Source: Cristatella mucedo
Taxonomy: Eukaryota > Bryozoa > Phylactolaemata > Cristatellidae
DNA: 64,000 bases
Reading direction: 5' to 3'
Assembly (NCBI GenBank): GCA_009760855.2
Contig: WPIO01000024.1
Span: forward strand, 4,674,501-4,738,500
Notes under the pieces: generated by a model
The model's database searches: none
Told to the model about the DNA's origin: nothing
What the model saw: only the letters and a program-made list of their open reading frames with translations
Translations under genes and position numbers: made by a program
Shown here: piece after piece, positions 14,301 to 24,600 of the stretch
Position numbering within the stretch: the first letter of the stretch is position 1
Layout: each line of letters opens with the position of its first letter

Positions 14301-17300
14301 CTTACAGAGGGCTGCCTGCAAATGGCTAGCTTACAATTGTGAATGGCTAGCCGTGAAGCAGTATTATTAATGAAGCTTTCATAATTGAGGCTGCTATCAA
14401 AGGCGATATCTAAATTCCGAACTAAGATTAGGTCGCACACCTGCATCACCTTTTAGATGTGCACAGCCTTCTAGCCCAGCCAGAAACCTTTGATTTTCCG
14501 TGAGTAGCAGTACTGTTTTATTGTCGTTACGTTTAGAAAAGTTTGCCGACATACATGGCCAAATATCTGCATGGCAATTAATCAATGTCACAGTCACTGT
14601 AGCACACTCCGGAGGTTTAAATGACACATAAATCTGAGTTTCTTCAGGATAAAAGCTATACACTGTTCCATTGACCCTAATCACATTTGCCAAATGTAAA
14701 ATATAAAGTTGCAATTCCAAAGGACCAATGATAGACATTTTAAGGACTCCACAGGTGATTGCTCTGGTGCATGATACCAAACTGCGTTCTATATGTATTG
14801 AATATGAACGGAAAGTTCATGTTTCAAGTTCATTTTCAGTTCAATAAACCACAAGGTAATTTTGCTGCGAAAAATCTCTTCAGAAGACAAAACGTACATG
14901 ACTTCTATTATAAATTTCCGCCTTTTAAAAACTGAACACTTTTAAAACCACACTTACTGATTGTTCAGTCATGCAGCTGTCGTACCTCGTGGTGAATACT
15001 AAATGAGTTGAGTTTACTTTTGGTTTGCATTCATTACCCAAAAGTGTTACCTCTTCTGGCGATAGCATTGGATAAGCATCTTTCACGAAAGAGACAGTCA
15101 TTCTGTCAGATTCACATTGGATATTCAATCCAGTTGCTGCAAGTCAGAGCAGTTACAAACATGTTAGCTTTTATACCACGCCACATGTTCACAAAGGTAC
15201 AAACTAAATTGACAAGTTGCAAGGTACTAACCTGTGCATTGTTCCGTCAACACGTCCCATTTCATGTAAGTGGGGCAAGTGCACCTGCTTGAACCAATAG
15301 TATTCACGCAACCGTGTGAGCACCCTCCATTTTCTTCGAGGCACTCATCGACATCTAGTAAATTAAATTAGTGATAAAACTTTAAAACTATTTTCTAACC
15401 ATTGAATACCACATAAAACATCTCATACAAAATCTGCGTACACACAGCATTTACATACCGATGCAAGCTGTCAGGTTTCCAGGAGCAGGAGAATATCCAT
15501 GTCGGCAGCCACAAATTTCCGACGAATTAACTGGGTTGCTGTAGCAGATCTGGCTGCAACCGCCATTTTGTTCTCGGCATCTTGATTCTTGCAATAAAAA
15601 GTATCATGGTATTCACCAAGAATTTATCTTGCTTCGCAAAGCTCAGTGAGATACTTAGTGAAATCGTAAATATTTATGGGTAACGCCTATGTAAGTATTT
15701 TATAAGCTAATGTTTTAATAAAGCAATCGAGTAGCACTTTAGGAGAATCTATCCAATATTATCACTTGATAACCTACTACTCTGCATGAAGAATCATAGC
15801 ATTTGTATACTGCTGCGTCCTCAAAGTTTTAAGCTACATTTCTTGTGCATTCGAATGTCTTGCGCATGGTATATTAATGGTGTCTGCATCAGTAAGAAAA
15901 CCTGAGAAAATTCTCCGTGCCAGTGGACAGGCGACAGATCCAGCGTTTAAGTACTTTAAAAAGCAAACTAGTGGTAGGCAAATTCTACACTATTGAGAAA
16001 TAGGTTGTACTGAAAGTCCAGGTTGCCAGTTCATTCACATACTAGATATTATTATAGGCTACAGGTTTAAACATGAATGAAAGCTGTCATATGAACCGGC
16101 GTGATAGCCATCCAGGTCTTGAACACGTTGGGCCGAGCTTGTACTTCGAGGAAGGTCGTAAGCCAGCAATAAAGTAGACGGATTTTGTACTTGATACTCC
16201 GGAGAAAGGGATAGATATAGAGAGCTAGTGAAAGAAAAAGAGAAAGCGACCAATAGAGAAATACAGAGACGGAAAGGGAGAGAGAGAGAGATAGCGAGGG
16301 AAAAGAGAAATAAGCTACGTTCTTTAGTGGTTGATTTGTATTGACATTTAAAAAATTGCATCGACATGACAGTCAGTATAAGTGGGCAAATGATAGCCTC
16401 TTCCTTCTGGACATGGAGGCACAGTGAAGAGCGTTATAGCTTACAATCGCGATCGGGTTTGGTTTGTAGCGTGGAAGCTACATTGAACATTACTATTATG
16501 AAGCACATCACAAACACATTCAACAGTATCCCTAAAAAGCAAGTGCAGGCATTGAGGTAACTGACGACTAACTTATAAACAAAGCTAACTTGAATGCTGA
16601 TGACATCCCGAGCACTAGGTTTAGTATAGAGTGATCCTATTACACATGTTGCCCAATTTGCTACAAAATCTTTACATTAAGTAATTAGCAAGTTTATAAT
16701 GCAAAGACTGCATCACCATGCAAAACAGCATCAAGCAAACTGAGCTGGCAGTGTGGAGCTCATGCACGATACCAGGATGGAACACCCCGAGGTTACTGAT
16801 CTCTCAATCTAAAAGAAGGTATGTGTGCCATGCAAATATGAAGCTGAGTCGGGGCTATTACCCTTCTACTTAAAAAGAGTATCCTGATGACTTTTTTCGG
16901 TGCAAAGAAGGAATCAGCTGATGCTGTTATCACCTGCTAAGTCTGAGAAGACACGTTTACGACCTTTCCACTTCTCAGCAGCCTGCACTAATTTTGCACC
17001 AGTTCTTGACCTGCTGCTATCCGAACTAGTTCCCAATATGGCGAGACATCTCACCACTGCTGTTCTTACTTCATTATTTTATCTGAGAATACAATCAGCC
17101 TATATTTAGCTCCTACCATCAGAAAGGCTGGAACTTCATCTCGACTTACGTAATGACATCCTTTGACTTCTCACTACACCTCTTTTCACTGCCATGCACT
17201 GGCTAGCCGTCGATCAGCTCCTGTATCACTCACAGCAGACGTTCTGCCGCTTGGCTGTGCAACTTAAAAAGCAACCAGCTTATCAAAATTGTGGTCCTGT

Positions 17301-18587
17301 CTGTTATTTTGAGTTCCCTTTGTTCTCTTGCACGGCCATACTTTTCGAATAACAGGCCGGTACATCACTAAGCGATGCAAAAAATGCACACCCAGCTGAG
17401 CTGTGCCTTTAAACGATTGGTAGTTTAATGCGAAACAATCTTTGATCTCCCAGTGCAGATCGGTTGCGTTGGACCTCCTGATAATAGGGAGGATTTGAGC
17501 AATATATATCGTAAATAAGGCTCTTAAAACGCAAATCATCTAGCGTCGTCGTGAACAACCCAGAAAAAATCAGTATTTCCTAAAATGTAGGTTCTAAATG
17601 CACTTGAACAATACTTGTCTGATATGAAGACATCTCATGATTTTGTGAAATTTAAAATGAGTCCTCAGTGCACCGGCTCTCGCAGCATCACGGTGTCCTA
17701 GTGCAATGTCCTCAGTGTGCCTATGGTTCTGCCAATGTATATAATTGCTGATATATGATTCTGCAAATATATAACAGTATTATCTGCTACAAACTGTCTT
17801 TTAATTGTGTTAGAGGCTCAGCCAATGACCTGAAAAAGAATAATGGACAGCACGGTGGACCACAAGGATGATTCGGATTGTGGGACTTTTAAAGGTTGCC
17901 ATAGACGTTTAACTGGAAACAATGGCATTTGTGACTGACAAGCCTTTCTGCCATTTGTTCCAATTGAATCTCTAGACACTCAAAACATTTCTCAAATTTG
18001 AGCTCCTGTACTGTACTCAAAACCTCGCCGGAACTTGATTTGGGTATACTTTCCTCTTATCAGCTGCTAAACTTTGTTATCAGTATGCAATTTAGTGCCG
18101 CTGCGTTATCTGGTCTATCTTTTCTCTGTATGTGACTACTTCAACCCCTTATTTCATCAAAGGAGGTGACGGAAGAATAAAATAACGGGCTGAGTAATGC
18201 CAGCAAACGAAAAGTTACATAGACAAAATTCAACTAGTTAAGCTACTAAATATTATTATTGAGATTATTTCAATACTTGCTTAGCCCTGCATTCACACAG
18301 GTTTTTAAGTGCTCGCCTTAAAGAATGACGTCAAGATGGATGCATTTGTTGACCGAGGTCATGGGCCCGAGCCCTAGGGAATGCGGTGCACCCGAATAGA
18401 AAGACTATGTTCTCTTACAGCACTGTGCAAATGAATTATACATGTATATATATATATATATTTTTTTTATATATATATTTATATTATATAAATATATTTT
18501 AATATATATATATGTGTGTGTGTAAATATATTTGTATATATTGATATATGTGTGCGTGCGTGTGTGTGTGTGAGCGCGAGCGCGCGC

Positions 18588-18667
<80 letters not shown>

Positions 18668-21600
18668 TACGCCACTCACCATTACATCTTAGCCACAAGT
18701 CATAACTTCCCTGCAGTAGGAGATTTATTTGAGACAGGCTGAAGCATTGAGCAATGGTAGACTCATTTCCCAGGCAATTCACAGCTGCCAGATTCATGCG
18801 GTTGGAGTATTCGTGCGTATAATAATAGTTATTCGTCCCATAGCCATACAGGTATCGTCCGTATCCCAGGCTCCTACACAAGACATTACCAGTCTGACTT
18901 GAAATACTTCCGTAGTGGTTAGGTGACAATGCTCTCACCCATGACCTGAAATAAAACTTTTGAAGTTTGCAATCTTGTAAAAAAATCGAGATTCAACCTA
19001 CTTTAATCAACAAATATTCAAACAAACAAGAATACATGCTTATTCTTTCCTATTGAAATTGTATTAGTATTACTGGGTTGTTCGTTTGCTTGAATCCCGA
19101 AATTCACGGCAGCCAACTGCCACATTAGTAGATGCTGTATCTCCCTGCTATATTGATTGAGTTTATGGTCAGGATAGTTTGCCATTGTAATGCAACACCA
19201 TAAAATTCCATATTACTGAAATTAACGTTAAATTAGATAGTAATTTGAAAAGATTTACGAAGCACATTATAAATAGCCGAAGTTTCGGCGTACAAACTCT
19301 ATTCATATTAACCTAATATTGCTGTTTCGGTTTTGCACAACTAAACAGGACCTGCAAGAGGTTTAACGAGCCGAGCAGATATAAAAAATATTTATTTTTA
19401 TTTTTATGGCTTTTACTACAGTGCTATGAAATTTTAAAATTATCACTTTTCAGACTGGTTTGCATTTGGCTGTCTGGTCAGCACAAACGTGCCCAGAATT
19501 GCGGTAGAAAGGGTCCCACAACCTGTATCTTTTTAAACTAAGCCTAAGGTTTATGGTACTAGTATGACGAAAAAGATGGTAAATTGCAAGCAACACCGAA
19601 TTTTTAAACCGTTTAACGTTCCAGCTTTAAACTATGCTAGCGATCACATACTGTTTTTCGACAATGCTTAGTGGCTGGAAATAGATCTAGTTTCCTAGTG
19701 GCTCTAAGCTCACCCATTTTTTATTTTTAGTATCAGGTTGAAAGCTGAGCTTAATAGAAGAATGTGAACTATGCGAGTTACGAAACGCAAATGTCGTACT
19801 TTTGGAACCGCTAGTCTTTAATAATAATAATAATAATGTACTTGATAAAGCGCCCTCAGAGAACGTAATCTCTTTATAGGTGCTTTACATTTGCTGCAAA
19901 GGGAAATGCAATTGAATGGTAACTAAAATCATGCTTTAAAAACAAACAAAATGAATAACATAGTTAGGGGTGACATGCACAGGGTCAGCATGCAAATGTG
20001 GTTAGTGGCAGCATGCACAGTGTCAGCATGCATAAGCACGTGAAGGACGAATCACAGGGACCCACTAAATGCTGTCCTTAATAGGTGTGTTTTTAAGTTC
20101 CTTTTAAATGTGGTCAGGTCAGGGAATGTTCTGACGCAGGTTGGGAGTGAGTTCCAGGTTTTGGGAGCATACGAACTAAATGCACGGTCTCCATAGGATT
20201 TAAGGTTTGTACGAGGTATTTGAAGACTGTTCGATTTTGAAAAGCGGGTGGTACGATGCTTGGCCTGATGGGGGAGTATGTCGGAGAGATAGGCTGGAGC
20301 CATAGAATGAAGGGACCTAAAAGTGAGCGACAAAACCTTGAAGTCAATCCGTTGCTTGACTGGTAGCCAGCGCAGGTCGGCGAGAAGTGGAGTAATGTGG
20401 CAACTGCGACGCTCACGACAGACAAGCCTGGCTGCAGAGTTTTGCACCAGCTGCAATCGCCTGATCGCACATGCTGGTAGGCCAGTAAGCAGTGAGTTGC
20501 AGATGTCGAGACTGGATGTCACGAATGCATGGACCAACTTAGACGTGGGATCCTTATTTAAGCGAGCCCGAATTTAAAAATGAGAAGCAGTCATTTCATT
20601 CAGATTTATCATGGAGGAGACGGCTATACGGAAATTAGTGGTTGTACTCACAATCTTGCAATGAACGAAAAAACCAATAAGCTTATGCTGAATAGGTGGC
20701 CTAGCCTCTGCCAATCTGCTTGTGCTACATAAGATTGTTTTGAGTTGGGCTCCGAATTCACAGGATACACCAGAGCTCACTCAAGCACTTCTGGAGGAGC
20801 TGAGTTAAGAATTTTGAGCATTTTTTGCCTTGCACTTGTGCTTTTGAATTTTTGAGCACTGTTTACCAAGCCAGTGCTCAATGGGCATTCAGTTGTACAA
20901 TCCAGGAAACTAATAGGCGATATGAGCAGTAAGCCAGAACTCAGTAAATGTTAAGCGACAGTTCAGAATACGAATTGGTTATGCCAAAGAAAGACCTCGG
21001 AAAATTAGCATGAACTCTTAAATACTAACTCAGAATAAACGCCTCTCTATTACCTTCCTGCCGTTCTACTTCTACGATCACAGATTTTTTGCAGCCGTGT
21101 ATAATTAACATAAGAAATATGACCTTGAAAATAGTACCTATACACTGAAACTTCAAGCCTAGCAAGCAAGTTCCAGTTTGACCTTTGAGCTGATAACACT
21201 AAAGAGTCAGCACGTCCTATGATGTATACAGATCTCAGGAACGCATAAGTGGGGAAAGCCTAACTGCTTATTTTGCTTGATCTTTCGGCAGCACATGATT
21301 TCATTAATCGTCACTTACTTCTTGACTGCCTCCCGTCTTACCCCAGCATTATCCACCCTAAAGTATCATGGTTTAGGTCTTATTCCGGTGGTAGACTCCA
21401 GAATATTGATTAGAACAGAAATCATCATCCGAGGAAACACCGAAGTATGATGCACCTCAGGCAGGCTCTGTGCTTGGTATTCTTCTAGTGGCAACGAATA
21501 CTCGGCGATTCGATTGCCAGGCATAATCTAGGTTTTCATTTCTTTGCCGGAGACTCTCACTTGCACTTATACTGTATTCACCCTCACCCTTTCTGTACGA

Positions 21601-24600
21601 CAAACCATCTGAAATTCTTTCTGCACATATTGCTACATCAACGTATGGATGACAGCGACACTTTTCAAATTAGATGAAGATAAAATCCAAGTTCCTACTT
21701 ATGGGCTAATCAAGTGGCATGCCGAAATTGGAAAATGTAACCCAAAAAATACGCTACGACAGCGTATCACCTATAGTATATGCTCAAAATCTAGGTTTCC
21801 GGTTTCAAATTGACGCTTTCCTGGGTGACCACGTCAGTTCCATAGTAGAGTTCGCCTAATTTCAGCTAAATAACATCTCTAATAAATGAGCTAGCATAGT
21901 TCAAGATACTACGTGGAAATTGGTCTATTTACTTGCAACATTCCGCTTCGACTTCGGCAACTCACTAATTCTTGGTCTATTGAACTGTGCAATACAGAAA
22001 TTAAATACTAGCTTATTCAACAGCCTCTTTTGTATAGCGACAGAAGAGCCTTTACGGTTACCACCACCGTTTTTAAAGACAATTATGGATCACCAACGAC
22101 AGGATTCCAACCCCCGACCTCAACCAACGTCGGGAAAAGAAACCGCCTTACCTAGATCAAGTACTTACAGTTGCTTTAAATTCTGCAGCTAGTCTTGTCA
22201 GTCGTGATTGTCCCTGTCGCCTCATCGAATAACATCTTGCCGACCTGCACTGGCTTATAACCCAGCACCACATCGACTTCCAGGATCTGCCACTCACTTT
22301 AAAGTCCGTTCGTTTTCTGGCTCATGCCTAGCTACATGAAACACTCTCAATCAGGGTAAGAATCGTGCCGCCCGATTTTGGTTCAATTCATTTAGCTACA
22401 CCTCATACGTTCCTTTAAGTGTTTTGAAAATCGTGCCTTTAATTAACATGCTCTCAAAGACTGTAAACTCCTCCCTATTGATGTCATGACATTTCTCCAC
22501 TTGATGACATTTAAAAAGGATCTCGAAGCCCACCTTTTGACAGCATTTGGTTGGTACTTGTAAACTTTTCTTAATTGGCTCATTAATGCCGACACTGTGA
22601 ATAATGTTTGTGTGTACATCTCTGTCTGTAACTTTACAAATACCATGTGGCTTGTAGGCAAGAACGTTCTGTATAGCATGCTCAAAGCCTAAGCAGCTAT
22701 CGGTATGCATTTTGTATCCAACCGATTCCATCTCACAAAGCATAGAGAAAGTGAGTAGCGTGGCTGAGTCAGGAGAGCAGTTGTGGTAGTGAATAGTATT
22801 AAAGAAGCAGTTCATGACGGATGGAAATTGAGGTCATATTCGGAAGCGGGAAAGTATTTGTCCGTGCCTATGAATTGTGGAAGTGATTTCCACAGTCTAG
22901 TACCTGAAGAGAAAAAGCTTCTGTCACCAACGGACTTTACCCGGATGAATGGAGCAGCTGGTTTATTGTCCAAGCAGAACCTAAGGGCATGAGGAAGCTG
23001 AAACTGGAGCAAGTAGCTCAGGTTAGTATGAAGAAGCCAAGCCATGATGCCACTATTATTGTTACCGTGCATATCACCCTAACCATATTAGGCTTATTAA
23101 AATCGTGCGTTTCACGACAAATCTTTTGATCATGCTTACCGTACTCATTTAAAGAGCCTAAAAAGTGGTTAAGCTGTCTGAGAGGGCTATGCTAAGCAAA
23201 TGTGATGTATTTCTTATACTTATGAAATTAACCACTTCCATACTCACTGCAACAAATTTAGTAGCCATATAATTTATTATGATATTACATTGTATTAAAA
23301 TATTAGTAACTCTATTATCACAGCATTACTGAGCTAGTGAACATTTTAAAGTCTGAGCCAGGCTCTCGGAAAGATGCTTTGATCAACTTTGAGAGCAACA
23401 TGAGAATAAATAGCATCTCTCGTCAAACACAAGGCATTCCTAGCAATTTTACGTGGAAAAGTGATCTGCCTCACTGAAATAGCGATCAGATATCACACCA
23501 AAGTTGAAGTCTGAGCTTAGTTAACGTTTCAATTGGTATTCTGAATAACCCGGAACACTCTTTGGACCAACTTCGAACTCCGAGGCAGTGAAGAAGCAAT
23601 ATTTTATCGGAAATACATTTTATTAACATTGTATCAATTTTAAATGAACAAATAAGTTTAGAATGTCTACTAAATTACTTCCAATAAAATTTTCGGCAAT
23701 CGTTATGACATCCTTTTATAAACTCTCTAACCGTGATGCAATGTTCTGGTAGGCTTCTGAAACAAAAACAACCGCCAGCTTTCCTGAATAGGAAGGCTCG
23801 TGGTTCATTATTGCCTAGCTAAAATGCCTTAATTGATACAAAATAAAAAAAACTGATGATTTATTACCCGCCTCTTTGAAAACAAAAACTTTTGACAATT
23901 AAAGTTTCTGTGTGAGGAAAATACTTAATTACAAGAGGTAATCTGATGGTTCGGGTTTTCTATTTAGGTAGCGTAAGGTAAACTAGAACGTTTTCTACTA
24001 AAATGCAGTCCAGCAGTGAATTTAATAGAATAACGTCATGGCTTTATTTTTGTTCCGCATTTATGGCAGAAAGAAAGAGAGACATTGGAGAGAGAGAGAG
24101 AGAGAGAGAGACAGAAAGAGAGAGATTTCTGCTTAGCTGTGCATTTGGACTTTACTGCACCACATCTTGGCTGTACCACATGTAAGCACAGTCAAGATCA
24201 TGCAGGATCGCATTATCTTTAAGGTTCCCAATAAAAATTGCTTTTCTTTAAACAATGTTCTAGCCCTGGCCAACGCATTACCTCAATTTAGTATCCTGAC
24301 GACCTGATTAGCCAGATTGTCACTAGTATCACTCAAGCAGCACTAAGAAATTACATTTCGTAGTAGAGCTATCACATTATTATAAGAGCAAAGTGCGATC
24401 ATGAATAAAAAATATCAACATCTGTAAAACAGAAAGAGCAAAACTACATGTGAATCTAACTTTTTTGTGGTATCAATCTTGGTACATCAACAGTCAAAAA
24501 TTAGTTGTTTTCGTTTGATCCTCACATGAGATGCCTTAAGATCTTTCCGGAACAGTTATGAGCATTCATGCCAAAAATAGTGTCCAGATCAACCTTAAGA

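Noticed and set aside
18405-18938. Continuous minus-strand frame from the SRCR exon through a His-Thr repeat
   Set aside because: The frame passes a clear donor (GTGAGT at 18674-18679) into a CA microsatellite; the His-Thr run is a repeat artefact.
20574-20780. Minus-strand frame 20574-20780 as another gene 1 exon
   Set aside because: It does not resemble SRCR, EGF or ZP; candidate splice sites are weak; gene 1 exons already join in phase without it.
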